DNA of 64,000 bases from an uncultured Porphyromonadaceae bacterium (GCA_947178305.1 CAMWXV010000001.1:25171-89170); one strand, 5' to 3'; shown: positions 9,884 through 21,319, numbered from the stretch's first letter. Numbers and translations are program-made. The notes: generated by a model from the sequence alone, not told the origin.

Positions 9884-10813
9884 TTAGTTGCATCCGGACA
9901 ACATTTCACGCACTTGTTTTTCGTCCTTGCGAAGTTGCGCCACAAGTTCATCTACACCATTGAACTTCTGCTCTTCACGCATTCGGCATATAAACTCCAC
10001 GCATACTGGTTCGTCATACAGACATCCGGCATAATCTATTATATGTGCCTCAATAGTAGAGCCCGACATACTCTCATTCACCGTTGGACGTACTCCTATA
10101 TTAACCATCGCAGCCCTGCGCACCCCGTCAGGAGTAGTGACCCATGCAGCATACACGCCCGCTCCAGGCACGGCAAGTCGCGGACTCACAGGTTGTACAT
10201 TAGCCGTTGGAAATCCGATTTTTCGTCCCAATGCCTGACCATGCACCACAGTGCCATCCAATCTATAACAATAACCAAGCATCTCCGATGCACATTTCAC
10301 TTGTCCAGATTCAAGAGCTTTACGAATAGAACTGGAACTCAACGGCACTCCTTGATTCGTGGTCATCTCCGGTGCTTCAATTATGGTCATACCCATCTTT
10401 GCTCCTATGGCGCGGTATGCGTCTATTCCTTCCGCACGATCTCGCCCAAACCGGTTGTTAAACCCTACAACCATCGCCTCTACACCCCAGCGCTCATGAA
10501 GCATCTCCAAAAATTTTTCAGCACTCATCCGGCTCATCCTGTGGTTGAAGTTCAGCACCACCACATCGTCCACCCCGCTGTCGGCAAGCAATTCCAACTT
10601 GCGCTCAGGCGTGGTGAGCAGCTTCGGAGCCCTTTCTGGACATACTGTGGCAAGCGGATGCTCTCCAAACGTGATCACAGCAGGACTCAAATGCATCTTC
10701 CGGCCTTGCGCACACAGAAAATCAAGCAGAAACCTGTGTCCGGTATGAACACCGTCCATCATGCCCACCGATGCTATACGCCTCTTTTTGTTATCTTTAC
10801 GGCGGATTATCAT
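9884..10813 (-). CDS. ribF: Bifunctional riboflavin kinase/FAD synthetase
   Basis: GMMDGVHTGHRFLL, GFNNRFGRDRAEG, GQALGRKIGFPTANV motifs. Confidence 0.93.
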   Translation of the reverse strand: MIIRRKDNKKRRIASVGMMDGVHTGHRFLLDFLCAQGRKMHLSPAVITFGEHPLATVCPERAPKLLTTPERKLELLADSGVDDVVVLNFNHRMSRMSAEKFLEMLHERWGVEAMVVGFNNRFGRDRAEGIDAYRAIGAKMGMTIIEAPEMTTNQGVPLSSSSIRKALESGQVKCASEMLGYCYRLDGTVVHGQALGRKIGFPTANVQPVSPRLAVPGAGVYAAWVTTPDGVRRAAMVNIGVRPTVNESMSGSTIEAHIIDYAGCLYDEPVCVEFICRMREEQKFNGVDELVAQLRKDEKQVREMLSGCN

Positions 10814-11436
10814 CAGCTCAAATAGCCGCTGTTTTGAAGCAAAGAGTAAAATTCGTCACCAGGCTTCACAAGAATTGTATGGAAACCCAATTCGGCGGCA
10901 GCATCAAGATTGCGCTTGGAATCATCAAAGAACACTGTTTCCTCAGGTTTTATATTGAATTTCCGCTCCACAATCTCAAATATCCTTTTATCAGGCTTCA
11001 TGCACCCTGCTTTATAGCTTCGCACCACATCATCAAAATAATAGCTTACATCATGTCCTTGCTTGGCAAACTCATCGGCTATCTTCATTCGCCACATTAT
11101 AGGATTGGTGTTGCTCAACATATACACATTGAACCGCTTGCGGAGCTCTGCCAACTCATCAAGCCGACGCTCCGGAATACCGATAAGAAACGCATTGAAA
11201 GCCTCATTTATCTTATCATCACTCACATCAGATCCGATTATTTTGCGAATACCGTCACAAAACTGCTGCTCATTCCATTCGCCATTTTCAATTTTGGCAA
11301 ACGGGCCTTTCTGAGCATATTCGCCTAAATATTCATCAGCATTGGTCATCCCTATGGACTTCATTGCCTCTACACAGTTTTCGCGGCGTATATCCATAAT
11401 CACGCCACCCAAGTCAAAAAGCAAATTCTTAATCAT
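10813..11436 (-). CDS. HAD-family hydrolase/phosphatase
   Basis: MIKNLLFDLGGVIMD, MLSNTNP, KPDKRIFE, FFDDSKRNLDAA; start moved to 11436 from the 11463 ORF start because a -7 box lies at 11441-11448. Confidence 0.9.
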   Translation of the reverse strand: MIKNLLFDLGGVIMDIRRENCVEAMKSIGMTNADEYLGEYAQKGPFAKIENGEWNEQQFCDGIRKIIGSDVSDDKINEAFNAFLIGIPERRLDELAELRKRFNVYMLSNTNPIMWRMKIADEFAKQGHDVSYYFDDVVRSYKAGCMKPDKRIFEIVERKFNIKPEETVFFDDSKRNLDAAAELGFHTILVKPGDEFYSLLQNSGYLS

Positions 11437-11440
11437 GCTG

Positions 11441-11448
11441 CAAAGATA
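11441..11448 (-). promoter_or_regulatory. -7 box TATCTTTG, 4 nt before ATG
   Basis: minus strand TATCTTTG-cagc-ATG. Confidence 0.6.
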
Positions 11449-11500
11449 ACAGCTTCTCCACAATAATTAAAAATTTTCGTGCCGCATCCAAAATTCTCCG

Positions 11501-11508
11501 TACATTTG
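11501..11508 (+). promoter_or_regulatory. -7 box TACATTTG, 4 nt before ATG
   Basis: tacatttg-cggt-ATG. Confidence 0.6.
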
Positions 11509-11512
11509 CGGT

Positions 11513-12289
11513 ATGCAAACCGTATTGTTTCATTCTACTATATTCGGGCCTATTCATTCACGACGTCTTGGCACGTCGCTTGGAGTGAACTTGTCGCCGG
11601 TTGACGGCAAGATATGCTCGTTTGACTGTGTTTATTGTGAAGCCGGGTTCAATGCCCAAGGACAAGGTAAATCCGGATTACCGTCACGAAGCACGGTGCG
11701 CGAGGAACTGGAGCACAAACTCAGTGACATGAAAGCGCATGGCGGAAGTCTGGATGTCATCACATTCTCAGGAAACGGTGAGCCGACATTACATCCTGAT
11801 TTCGAAGGGATAATAGATGACACCATATCTTTGCGCAACCGATATTTTCCTGATGTGAAAATATCGGTACTCAGCAACTCCACCCGTTTGGATCGCGAAG
11901 GAGTGTGCAGAGGGCTACGCAAGGTGGACAACAATATCCTGAAACTTGATTCGGCTGTTACTGCTACCATGCGGAGCATGGACTGCCCAAATTCGCCATC
12001 CTTCACCAGTGAGGGGGTAATTGAGCAGATAGCTCAGTTCAAAGAGCAGTGTGTGGTGCAAACCATGATGCTGCGTGGCGAGCACAATGGAGTGAAGATA
12101 GACAACACCACACCGCAAGAGGTGGATGCACTCATTGCTGCCTACAAACGTATCAATCCGCGTGAAGTGATGCTCTACTCCATAGACCGCAAAACTCCTG
12201 AAGAGCGACTTGAAAAAGTGTCCAGGGAGGAATTGGAGCAAATAGCCGACAGAATAAGAGCCAACGGAATAAAAGTAGATGTGGCATGA
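11513..12289 (+). CDS. Radical SAM protein
   Basis: CSFDCVYCEAG (CxxxCxxC-type cluster), FSGNGEPTLHPDF. Confidence 0.9.
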   Translation: MQTVLFHSTIFGPIHSRRLGTSLGVNLSPVDGKICSFDCVYCEAGFNAQGQGKSGLPSRSTVREELEHKLSDMKAHGGSLDVITFSGNGEPTLHPDFEGIIDDTISLRNRYFPDVKISVLSNSTRLDREGVCRGLRKVDNNILKLDSAVTATMRSMDCPNSPSFTSEGVIEQIAQFKEQCVVQTMMLRGEHNGVKIDNTTPQEVDALIAAYKRINPREVMLYSIDRKTPEERLEKVSREELEQIADRIRANGIKVDVA

Positions 12290-13185
12290 GCGTGATTATA
12301 CCCGCGCCGCTTAAAAGCGGTGACAAAATTGTGATATTGTCACCTTCCGGTGCCACAAACCATGAAAATGTGCTCAAAGCCGCAAATGTGCTTGAAGGAT
12401 ACGGTTATCGGGTAAATGTGTCACCGCATGCTCTTGGCCGCAACGGCACATATTCCGGAAGCTACTCCGAGAGAATCAATGATCTTACAGACGCACTTGC
12501 AGATACTGATGTAAAAGCCATATTATGCTCCAGAGGTGGATACGGAGCAGTGCATCTGTTGGAAACTCTTGACAGCCTACCGTTGCGTGACAACCCAAAA
12601 TGGATTATCGGTTTCAGCGACATATCATGCCTGCACGCTTTGATGGCACGCCACAGCATAGCGAGCATCCATGCCTCTATGACCAAGCATATAGCCGCCT
12701 CCGATGGTGAGGACGAAGATACGCAGGCTCTTTTGGGTATGCTGCGCGGTGAGCGGCAACAATATCATATCACCGGACATGCATTCAACCGCTGCGGATG
12801 TGTGAGCGGCCGACTTGTGGGCGGCAACATGGCAGTGCTGTCGGGATTGATGGGTACTAAATATGATATTTATAGTCGCGGAGACATATTGTTTATAGAA
12901 GATGTCAGCGAGCCGGTGTACAAGGTGGAACGCATGATGTATCAAATGGAGTTGGCCGGTGTGTTCAATCGCATCAAAGGACTGATAGTGGGTCGCTTCA
13001 CCAACTACTGCGCTGAAGCAGATGCCGAAAGCATGGAGCAGATGATACACAGAATAGTATCACCCTACAAGTTTCCGGTGGCGTTTGAAGTTCCGGTAGG
13101 ACATGTGGATCATAACCTGCCACTGATGGAGAGCGGTCAGGTAACACTGGAAATAACTCCTATCGGAGTAACAATCACACAGTAG
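12286..13185 (+). CDS. LD-carboxypeptidase, peptidase S66 family
   Basis: ILCSRGGYGAVHLLETLD, IGFSDISCLHA, GNMAVLSGLMGT. Confidence 0.9.
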   Translation: MSVIIPAPLKSGDKIVILSPSGATNHENVLKAANVLEGYGYRVNVSPHALGRNGTYSGSYSERINDLTDALADTDVKAILCSRGGYGAVHLLETLDSLPLRDNPKWIIGFSDISCLHALMARHSIASIHASMTKHIAASDGEDEDTQALLGMLRGERQQYHITGHAFNRCGCVSGRLVGGNMAVLSGLMGTKYDIYSRGDILFIEDVSEPVYKVERMMYQMELAGVFNRIKGLIVGRFTNYCAEADAESMEQMIHRIVSPYKFPVAFEVPVGHVDHNLPLMESGQVTLEITPIGVTITQ

Positions 13186-14146
13186 CCACAAGATAGGCCG
13201 TATATGCCACGTATCCAAGCGCGAGCACGGCACCTTCAGCACGTGTTATTTCGCGGCGATGGAAGAACCATCCAAACACGAAAAACAGTACGCTGGCCAC
13301 CATAAGCACCCACAAATCTGTATGACCTATGCCATCAAACGGCAACGGATGCACCACGGCCGATGTGCCAAGCACAAACAGCACATTGAAAATATTGCTG
13401 CCTATAACATTGCCCACAGCAAGTGCGGCATGATTCTTTACAGCGGCAACAATAGATGTGGCCAATTCCGGTAACGATGTGCCCATGGCCACAATGGTAA
13501 GACCAATCACTGCGTCACTCACGCCAAGTGAGTGCGCAATGGCCGAAGCTCCATCCACAAATTTGCTACCACCCCATATCAATGCCGTCAGTCCGCCAAT
13601 CACATACAGCACTGAGCGCCATATCGGCAGGCCAACGCCTCCGGTTGTTTCCGCAGGATCTGCCTCTGCGGGGTCTCGGTGTCGTGCAGACGCAAAAGTG
13701 TAACGCATGAACAGGGCAAAGAATATGAGCAGAAAAACACCGTTGACGCGACTTACCATATTCTTGGTGCCGTCAAGCACAGAAGCGTATCCCAATACCA
13801 AGAGTATGAGCGATGACAGTATCACCATAGGTATCTCCGTGGTCATGACACTTTTTTTCACAACTATAGGGCGAACCAATGCCGTAAACCCGATAATGGC
13901 AAGGATGTTGAAAATATTGCTGCCAACCACATTGCCCACAGCAAGAGGTGCGCTTCCTTGAGAAGCCGCGATTACGGATATGACAAGCTCTGGAGCCGAT
14001 GTTCCGAACGCCACAACCGTAAGTCCTATTATAAGGTCAGATATACCGAATCGGCGGGCTATTGCCGATGAACCATCAGTAAGAAAACCGGCTCCACCAA
14101 GAATCAATCCCAATCCGAGCACGAGCCAAAATATATCAATCCACAT
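13175..14146 (-). CDS. Calcium/sodium antiporter (YrbG/CaCA family)
   Basis: Duplicated alpha repeats GLTVVAFGTSAPELVISVIA and GLTIVAMGTSLPELATSIVAA; multiple TMs. Confidence 0.92.
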   Translation of the reverse strand: MWIDIFWLVLGLGLILGGAGFLTDGSSAIARRFGISDLIIGLTVVAFGTSAPELVISVIAASQGSAPLAVGNVVGSNIFNILAIIGFTALVRPIVVKKSVMTTEIPMVILSSLILLVLGYASVLDGTKNMVSRVNGVFLLIFFALFMRYTFASARHRDPAEADPAETTGGVGLPIWRSVLYVIGGLTALIWGGSKFVDGASAIAHSLGVSDAVIGLTIVAMGTSLPELATSIVAAVKNHAALAVGNVIGSNIFNVLFVLGTSAVVHPLPFDGIGHTDLWVLMVASVLFFVFGWFFHRREITRAEGAVLALGYVAYTAYLVATV

Positions 14147-14176
14147 AGTAAATAATATTGTTTTTATTACTAACAA

Positions 14177-15055
14177 TCATAGAGAACCGATTGTTAGGCA
14201 AGCAAGACCAAGAAGCAGTATGCCAAGGTCAACGAGCTTGGTGCGTATACCACGTTCGTGAAGCGCCAATACTCCGTAAGCAAACGACACAAGCACACTT
14301 CCCCTGCGCATCATTGACACAATGGCTATCATGGCATCAGGTAACGACAGAGCGTAGAAATATGCCATATCCGCTGCGGTAAGGAACAGCGCTATGCAAG
14401 GTATGGACCAACGCCATGTGAACTTGCCGGCTTTGGCCCGCAAAGCCGAAGTACGCAGCAGCACTATGGTAACACCCCCCATTATCACGCATTGATACAG
14501 CGAGTACCAAGCCTGAACCTGCAAGGGCTGATAAAGATGTATCAGATATTTGTCGTAGAGTGCGCTTATGGCTCCAAGCACCGTGGCTCCGATAGACATC
14601 CATAGCCAACGAGAGTGTCGCAATGAGAATCCTTCATTGGCACCGATGCGTGATATCATGTAGAGTGACAGTATGCCAAGCAGCACCCCAGCCCATTGCC
14701 ATAAGTTAAGCCTCTCTCCGAATATCAGGAGCGCTCCAATAAGCACCAGCACCGGACGAGTGGCGTTGACAGGCCCTTGAATGGTGAGAGGTAGATGCTT
14801 TATGGCAAAATAACCCAATATCCATGAACCGAGTACTATCAGCGCCTTGAGCATTATATGGGCATGTCCAACTACCGGAAGTACATCTTGATTTCCGGTG
14901 AGCGATTGTAATATCACCGGACTTAACAGTAACGAGCCGAACAGTGTATTGAGCCACAATACAACAGGTACATTATTGGCTCTGACCGACAATTTTTTGA
15001 AGATGTCGTAAAACCCTAACAAGAGGGCTGATACAGCCGCAAGCAGAATCCACAT
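14177..15055 (-). CDS. EamA/DMT-family transporter
   Basis: About 10 hydrophobic segments, internal duplication, GPVNATRPVLVLIGALLIFGERL. Confidence 0.85.
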   Translation of the reverse strand: MWILLAAVSALLLGFYDIFKKLSVRANNVPVVLWLNTLFGSLLLSPVILQSLTGNQDVLPVVGHAHIMLKALIVLGSWILGYFAIKHLPLTIQGPVNATRPVLVLIGALLIFGERLNLWQWAGVLLGILSLYMISRIGANEGFSLRHSRWLWMSIGATVLGAISALYDKYLIHLYQPLQVQAWYSLYQCVIMGGVTIVLLRTSALRAKAGKFTWRWSIPCIALFLTAADMAYFYALSLPDAMIAIVSMMRRGSVLVSFAYGVLALHERGIRTKLVDLGILLLGLACLTIGSL

Positions 15056-15057
15056 AA

Positions 15058-16329
15058 TCAGGATGGGTTATTGAGCAATTCAGTGAACAAGTCAATATAT
15101 TTTTGAGCCACGGCATCGGATGAAAACCTTTTGCGAACGGACTCATGAAGCGCGTTCCGATCCGGTTTCTGAGCCAAAGCCCACTCTATGCCTTGAGCCA
15201 CACTCTTGGCATCACGATACTCGGCTATGTATCCGTCAACCATATGCTCCACAATATCATTCTGTCCTCCACGCCCGAAAGTTACCGGTAGACACCCGGC
15301 TGCTTGGCCTTCTACAAGCGTGCCCGGCAGCGTTTCATAAAGCGACGTGGAAAGCACCACCTTGGCCGAGGCATATAGCCGCTGTATTGTCAACGGATCA
15401 TTGACAAGACCTATATGCGTGTATGGAAATCGGAGATTTTCAAGTGCCAATGGATTTTTGAGCGCCCCGAAAAACACAGCCTGACTTTTATTGGCAAGCA
15501 GCGGATTGTTATCAAACAGATAGTTCAAGGCTTCTATGGTGTATTCCAACCCTTTGATTGGGTCATCAAGTCGTGCCGCACCAATCAGTATCAGATTCCG
15601 GTCTGTAATTATAGTGGCAGGAAGCACCCCCGATTTTGGAGCCGTAGTGAATGAATCTATTGGAAAAGCATTAGGAATTACCCTTACATTGGTATCGCAC
15701 ATCAAAGAGGATGCTTTGGCTCTTTGTGCCAACCAGTTGCTTACAGCTACAAACGTAATGTGGTGCGATGCATAGAGTTTGTGTTTCTTATGCCAAACGG
15801 TGTGCGACAAATCAGTAGCCGAACTTCCGGAAAGGAACTGGCAATGACCACATTGGTGTGTGTAGCCAAGACATTCGTATGCATGATGGCATATGCCTGT
15901 GAGATTCCACATATCATGCATCACCCATACAATCGGTTTCCGTAGTGAGGCAAGTTTTCGTAAACCGCCGAACGATAATAGCCCTTGGTTGATCCACCCC
16001 AACATTACAATATCGGCATTTTGAACCACCGGATGATTGTGCAACGAAAATCCGGTGTTGGCCAATGACACTTTAAACAGATTTGCTCTGTTGAAACCGT
16101 TGGCCAATGCAATACGCATTCTTTCTGACAAAAATTTGACACCACGTATCCACCGCGAACCGATTATATGCACATTACTGTCATCACTCTGCTTGGAGTA
16201 AACCACCATTTGAGCATCAACACCATGTCGGCGCAACGCCTCCATCAATCGGAACGACACAACAGCGGCACCACCAAGGAGATCGCTATGGCTCACTATT
16301 GCAACTTTGAGAGGTGTTGTGCGATTCAT
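15058..16329 (-). CDS. Glycosyltransferase family 4
   Basis: SHSDLLGGAAVVSFRLMEALRRHGVDAQMVV, SLYETLPGTLVEGQAAGCLPVTFGRGG. Confidence 0.88.
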   Translation of the reverse strand: MNRTTPLKVAIVSHSDLLGGAAVVSFRLMEALRRHGVDAQMVVYSKQSDDSNVHIIGSRWIRGVKFLSERMRIALANGFNRANLFKVSLANTGFSLHNHPVVQNADIVMLGWINQGLLSFGGLRKLASLRKPIVWVMHDMWNLTGICHHAYECLGYTHQCGHCQFLSGSSATDLSHTVWHKKHKLYASHHITFVAVSNWLAQRAKASSLMCDTNVRVIPNAFPIDSFTTAPKSGVLPATIITDRNLILIGAARLDDPIKGLEYTIEALNYLFDNNPLLANKSQAVFFGALKNPLALENLRFPYTHIGLVNDPLTIQRLYASAKVVLSTSLYETLPGTLVEGQAAGCLPVTFGRGGQNDIVEHMVDGYIAEYRDAKSVAQGIEWALAQKPDRNALHESVRKRFSSDAVAQKYIDLFTELLNNPS

Positions 16330-17696
16330 TTTGAAGAAAAATTGAGATTATTGGCGTTTACAATCTGTATATCGTTGATTTTCAACCTGGCCTCAAGAAA
16401 CTCTTTGAATTTTTCAGATTGAGCTTTGTCAAGAGAAGAAGAGAAACTGACAAGAGCCACATGTATGGTATCGGGCATACCACTGTTTATATCGGCAAAG
16501 ACACTATGATTGATGGCAATATCTTTAACCTGCGGCCACAAAACCTTGATTTCCGGAGCTATTGTAGTGCCGGCTGCCTGTGCGGCTCGTGTTTCGGCCA
16601 CAATGAGACGAAGAGAGTCAATAGAAGCTTGTTGGCGCGAAATGGTAGCCTGAGCCAGCATGTACACATCTTTCACACTGGAATCTTCGGATGGTGCTGT
16701 GTCAGCACCGCCCTGCACAAAAGCAAGTTTAGTGCCTTCAAGACCATAGAAACGCAGACGCGGAGCAAGAGCAAGTTCAAGCGAATCGGTAGGCAATGTT
16801 TTACCGATCAAAGTGATTCGTATCACCTTTTGACCATCTACTGTTTGTGTTTGCGTGTTCACCACTTGCGTGTCAGGCCAATGGCATTCATCACTGACAA
16901 AACTGTTGACCTGCATATTGTATTTGTTGGTCTGAAGCATACGATATGTGAGGTATATGCTTGGAAGCATAGTGAGTATTGCCAATGAGTAAACAATTTT
17001 GCGAACCTTGTGGGCCCGAGTATTGCTGGATGTAGGAGATCCCTTATATCCAAGGAGTTTTACACCGATGAATGTGGCAAACGCTATGTAAATAGAGTTG
17101 ATGAGAAAAAGGTAGAACGCACCGAAGAAATAATTGAGCTGCCATGTTGCCAAACCATATCCGGCCGTGCACAACGGCGGCATCAACGCAGTGGCAATTG
17201 CCACACCAGGAATCACATTGCCTTTATTGCGGCTGCCGAGTGCTATTATACCGGCACCACCGCCCACAAACCCTATGAGCACATCATAGATTGTGGGTGA
17301 AGTACGCGCCAAAAGTTCGCTGTGCCCCTCATTGACCGGTGATATGAGAAAATATACCGTGGACGCTATAACCGAAAAAACAGTGGCCATGCCAAGGTTT
17401 CGCAAACAGCGCTTTATCAAGTCAAAATCGTGTACTCCCACGCCCAGCCCGATACCGATGATAGGTCCCATGAGCGGGGATATTAACATTGCTCCGATTA
17501 TAACCGCAGTGGAGTTGGTGTTCAATCCCAGCGAAGCTATTAGTATGGCCAGTATCAGGATTATGATATTGGTGCCGCGAAACGACACACCATCGCGAAT
17601 GGATTTCTCCGCTTCGGCTTGTGGCACAAGGTCAGGAGCCAGTGTAAAGTAGTTTTTGAAGAAGTTGGCCACCTTGATAGGCAAATCAGCTTTCAT
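16326..17696 (-). CDS. DUF389 / TIGR00341-family membrane protein
   Basis: SLGLNTNSTAVIIGAMLISPLMGPIIGIGLG and IATALMPPLCTAGYGLA characteristic of DUF389. Confidence 0.9.
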   Translation of the reverse strand: MKADLPIKVANFFKNYFTLAPDLVPQAEAEKSIRDGVSFRGTNIIILILAILIASLGLNTNSTAVIIGAMLISPLMGPIIGIGLGVGVHDFDLIKRCLRNLGMATVFSVIASTVYFLISPVNEGHSELLARTSPTIYDVLIGFVGGGAGIIALGSRNKGNVIPGVAIATALMPPLCTAGYGLATWQLNYFFGAFYLFLINSIYIAFATFIGVKLLGYKGSPTSSNTRAHKVRKIVYSLAILTMLPSIYLTYRMLQTNKYNMQVNSFVSDECHWPDTQVVNTQTQTVDGQKVIRITLIGKTLPTDSLELALAPRLRFYGLEGTKLAFVQGGADTAPSEDSSVKDVYMLAQATISRQQASIDSLRLIVAETRAAQAAGTTIAPEIKVLWPQVKDIAINHSVFADINSGMPDTIHVALVSFSSSLDKAQSEKFKEFLEARLKINDIQIVNANNLNFSSK

Positions 17697-17698
17697 GT

Positions 17699-19186
17699 CT
17701 ACAATCGTTTTGGAATAAGGTTTTTAATTGATATTCTTTGGTGTTTTAGAGCAAACCATATATACACAGCAAGCAGTGGCGTGCGGATGGCCATATCTAT
17801 CCAATGGTGCCCGGTAGCAATGAACGTGCCCAATACCCACATGGCCATAGCAACCAAAAAGTAGAGAGCCAGCCTTAGCACATCATAGTCTATTGGATGA
17901 CAGATCCTGCCTACCAGCCAACTGGCTATCATCATGAGCCCATAACAAGCCAACGCCGCCCATGCGCACCCCATATAGCCGATGTGCGGCACAAGCAGGA
18001 TGTTGACAGTCAAGGTCACAACAAGTCCGCCAAGTGAAAATATCATACCCCAATAGGTGCGGTCAGTGAGTTTGTACCACAACGACAGATTGAAGAACAC
18101 TCCAAAAAAGAATTCAGCAATCATAATCACAGGCACCACCTTCAATCCTGAAAAATAGTGAGGTGATATGAAATAGCGGAGCACCGGCAGATAAAACATC
18201 ACACCGAGAAATATTACCATGGAAAATATCACAAAGTAAGTCATGGCATCACGAAACGCACGAAGCTTGTCATCGCCCTGCTGTTTGTTTTGTGCAAAAA
18301 TAAACGGCTCATAAGCGAATCTGAACGCCTGAATAAACATGACCATGACTATGGCTATCTTGTAGTTGGCACCATAAATACCGAGTTGGGTCATTGCATC
18401 GACATGGTCAGGAACGAGCCATGGAAGCAAAATCTTGTCAATGGTCTGATTCATTATACCGGCTATCCCAAGCACAAGTAACGGAAGTGAATAAACAAGT
18501 ATTTCACGCCACAAGGATTTGTTGAACACCCATTTGAAACCACGAAGCTGGGGTATGAGCAATAGCAACGTAAGCACAGAGCTGACAAGGTTGGCTGCGA
18601 AGATATAGCCTATACCGAACTCCGGATTGTAACACCAGCTTACAAGCGATGGAGCATGTGTCATAAGCCAGGGACACAAGAGTATGAAGAACAGGTTCAA
18701 CCCTATGTTGACCGCAATATTGATAAGCTTGACAGTGGCGAATCTTATGGGCAGATGCTTATATCTCAAAAATGAGAACGGCAGACATGTGAACGCGTCT
18801 ATGGCCACAGCAAGAGCCATCATCCACACATATTCAGTATGCGAACCACATTGCATAGCCTCGCTCACCTGCGGCAAAAAAGCAAGAATCAACACCATGA
18901 AAAGTGTGGAGCTGATGGCAAGCGATATCAATGCGGTGGAGTACACCTCCATCGGCTTTTTGTAGCGTTCGTGGTTGGCAAACCTGAAAAAACCGGTTTC
19001 CATGCCGTAAGTGAGCACTATAAGCGCCAACGCCACAATGGAGTATACATATGTGACCACACCATACTCAGCCGCCACGAACTTTATGGTATACAGTGGC
19101 ACCAAACACCAGTTTAGAAAGCGTCCAATGATACTGCTGAGTCCGTAAACAGCAGTGTCCTTTGCAAGACTTTTAATAGCTCCCAT
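17699..19186 (-). CDS. Oligosaccharide flippase / polysaccharide biosynthesis protein (MATE/MVF-like)
   Basis: 12-14 TM pattern, KDTAVYGLSSIIGRFLNWCLVPLYT; start chosen at MGAIKS. Confidence 0.88.
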   Translation of the reverse strand: MGAIKSLAKDTAVYGLSSIIGRFLNWCLVPLYTIKFVAAEYGVVTYVYSIVALALIVLTYGMETGFFRFANHERYKKPMEVYSTALISLAISSTLFMVLILAFLPQVSEAMQCGSHTEYVWMMALAVAIDAFTCLPFSFLRYKHLPIRFATVKLINIAVNIGLNLFFILLCPWLMTHAPSLVSWCYNPEFGIGYIFAANLVSSVLTLLLLIPQLRGFKWVFNKSLWREILVYSLPLLVLGIAGIMNQTIDKILLPWLVPDHVDAMTQLGIYGANYKIAIVMVMFIQAFRFAYEPFIFAQNKQQGDDKLRAFRDAMTYFVIFSMVIFLGVMFYLPVLRYFISPHYFSGLKVVPVIMIAEFFFGVFFNLSLWYKLTDRTYWGMIFSLGGLVVTLTVNILLVPHIGYMGCAWAALACYGLMMIASWLVGRICHPIDYDVLRLALYFLVAMAMWVLGTFIATGHHWIDMAIRTPLLAVYIWFALKHQRISIKNLIPKRL

Positions 19187-19211
19187 AAATGAAAAATGCG
19201 TGTGTTGTAGG

Positions 19212-20243
19212 TTAAAACAAACTCGGTTGCCCATCGGAACGCATCTGTCCCAAATGTGTGTAGGCAAGTTCGGTCACTTCACGACCTCGCGGTGTACGTT
19301 TTATAAAGCCCTCCTTGATAAGATACGGCTCATACACCTCCTCAATTGTGCCAGGATCTTCACCCAGAGCTGTGGCTATTGTGTTGATTCCCACCGGTCC
19401 TCCTTGGAATTTAGTGATTATGGTGGTGAGAATCTTGTTGTCGATTTCGTCAAGACCATAACGGTCAATATTAAGTGCTTCAAGAGCGAAACGCGCTATC
19501 TCAGGCTCTATGGTACCGTTGCCCTTGACTTGGGCAAAGTCGCGCACCCGGCGCAGCAAAGCATTGGCAATACGCGGAGTGCCTCGGGAGCACATGGCTA
19601 TTTCGTGAGCGGCCGGCGCAGTACATTTCACGCCCAGCAGAGAGGCACTGCGCAATATGATTCGCTCCAGCACAGGGTGGTCGTAGTATTCCAAATGACA
19701 ATTGATACCGAAACGCGCTCGCAACGGACTGGTCAACAATCCACTGCGGGTAGTAGCACCAACAAGTGTGAACGGTGACAGAGTCAGCTGTACGCTTCTG
19801 GCTCCCGGCCCTTTGTCTATCATTATATCTATTCGATAATCCTCCATAGCCGAATACAGATACTCTTCCACTACTGGGCTAAGGCGATGTATCTCATCAA
19901 TAAACAGCACATCGTTCTCCTCAAGCGATGTAAGAATACCGGCCAAATCGCCTGGTTTGTCAAGCACAGGGCCGGATGTGACCTTGAATCCCACTCCAAG
20001 TTCATTGGCCACGATACCGGCCAATGTGGTTTTACCGAGACCGGGAGGGCCGAAAAGCAGAATATGGTCCAACGCCTCTCCGCGCATGCGCGCTGCCGTG
20101 ACAAAAACCTTGAGGTTTTCCACGATTTTGTCCTGCCCGCTGAACGAATCAAACTGACTTGGGCGCAAAGCTCTCTCCAGGTCGCGCTCATTGTCGGGCA
20201 TAACAGAGCCGGAAGCTTGTCTTATATTGAAATCTTCAGTCAT
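19212..20243 (-). CDS. ruvB: Holliday junction branch migration DNA helicase RuvB
   Basis: [57 protein letters not shown]; start at MTEDFN. Confidence 0.96.
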   Translation of the reverse strand: MTEDFNIRQASGSVMPDNERDLERALRPSQFDSFSGQDKIVENLKVFVTAARMRGEALDHILLFGPPGLGKTTLAGIVANELGVGFKVTSGPVLDKPGDLAGILTSLEENDVLFIDEIHRLSPVVEEYLYSAMEDYRIDIMIDKGPGARSVQLTLSPFTLVGATTRSGLLTSPLRARFGINCHLEYYDHPVLERIILRSASLLGVKCTAPAAHEIAMCSRGTPRIANALLRRVRDFAQVKGNGTIEPEIARFALEALNIDRYGLDEIDNKILTTIITKFQGGPVGINTIATALGEDPGTIEEVYEPYLIKEGFIKRTPRGREVTELAYTHLGQMRSDGQPSLF

Positions 20244-21319
20244 TGAATCAATTGCATTACTTTGTCTGTGATGGTTTGCGGCGAAATAGAACGCATGCAA
20301 CGAAAATCGCCAAGATAACATTCCTTGTTGCCGAAAACCGAGCATGGACGGCACGGAATATTGAGCTGCACGGCAAGGTCAGGATTCTGATGCCATCCGC
20401 TGAACCCACAATAAGGGTGAGTGGCACCCCAAACGCTAACCACCGGTGTGTTGACCAATGAAGCCATATGCATATTGGCCGAATCCATTGACACCATGAC
20501 ATCAAGCCAGCTCATTAGCGACAACTCTACAGCAAAACCGTGACGCTGTTCGGCTATTGATTTTGTATGTGGTATCTCTCGTGCCCATTCAGCAAGCACT
20601 GCTCTCTCTGATTCACCACCTCCGAACAGAAATATCTTTACCCCAGGGATCTGTGACATCTGCATTACAGCCTGCCTCATCATGTTCTGAGGGTATATCT
20701 TGCCGGGATGGGCGGCAAACGGAGCCACACCTATCCACACTTCACCATCATTCTTGGATTGTGTGATGTGTGAAAACAATTGCGGGTCACCGCATTCGGT
20801 TCCGTATATTGAGCGAAACGAAGTGTCAACCTCAAGTCCAAGCCTATGGAATACATCCATATAGCGCTCGGTGCTTTCTTCCAATGGTTCAAGCACCTTG
20901 TCATTGCGGCGGGTCAGCATCTTTTTGTCAGCTCGCCCTTTGTCTATCCTGGCAGCTTCCACACCACGAAGTCGGCAAAAGATGTCAATCATTCGTGTGC
21001 GGAGCACATCATGCAGATCAGCAAACGCGTCAATACTATATTGTTGACGAAGTTCCGAGAACAATCGTCTTAGACCATTGACACCAGAGTATTCATTTTT
21101 CACATCCGCACCTACCACCACAAGATTTTTCGGAGGATTTATGAAAAGTCCTGTGACAGGCGGCTTTGTGACAAATACAAAACGGACATCAGGATTTGCA
21201 CGGCATGCGCCATATACCACCGGCAATGCCATACACACATCACCAAGTGCTGAAAAACGCGCCACGAGAACATTCTCGGGACGCGCTGTAGAAGTTTTGA
21301 AAAAACTATTTACCTCCAT
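20240..21319 (-). CDS. Glycosyltransferase family 9 (heptosyltransferase-like)
   Basis: [46 protein letters not shown]. Confidence 0.9.
   Translation of the reverse strand: MEVNSFFKTSTARPENVLVARFSALGDVCMALPVVYGACRANPDVRFVFVTKPPVTGLFINPPKNLVVVGADVKNEYSGVNGLRRLFSELRQQYSIDAFADLHDVLRTRMIDIFCRLRGVEAARIDKGRADKKMLTRRNDKVLEPLEESTERYMDVFHRLGLEVDTSFRSIYGTECGDPQLFSHITQSKNDGEVWIGVAPFAAHPGKIYPQNMMRQAVMQMSQIPGVKIFLFGGGESERAVLAEWAREIPHTKSIAEQRHGFAVELSLMSWLDVMVSMDSANMHMASLVNTPVVSVWGATHPYCGFSGWHQNPDLAVQLNIPCRPCSVFGNKECYLGDFRCMRSISPQTITDKVMQLIQ

Noticed and set aside
9914-10825. 303-aa plus-strand ORF
   Set aside because: Antisense to ribF, which has clear signature motifs.
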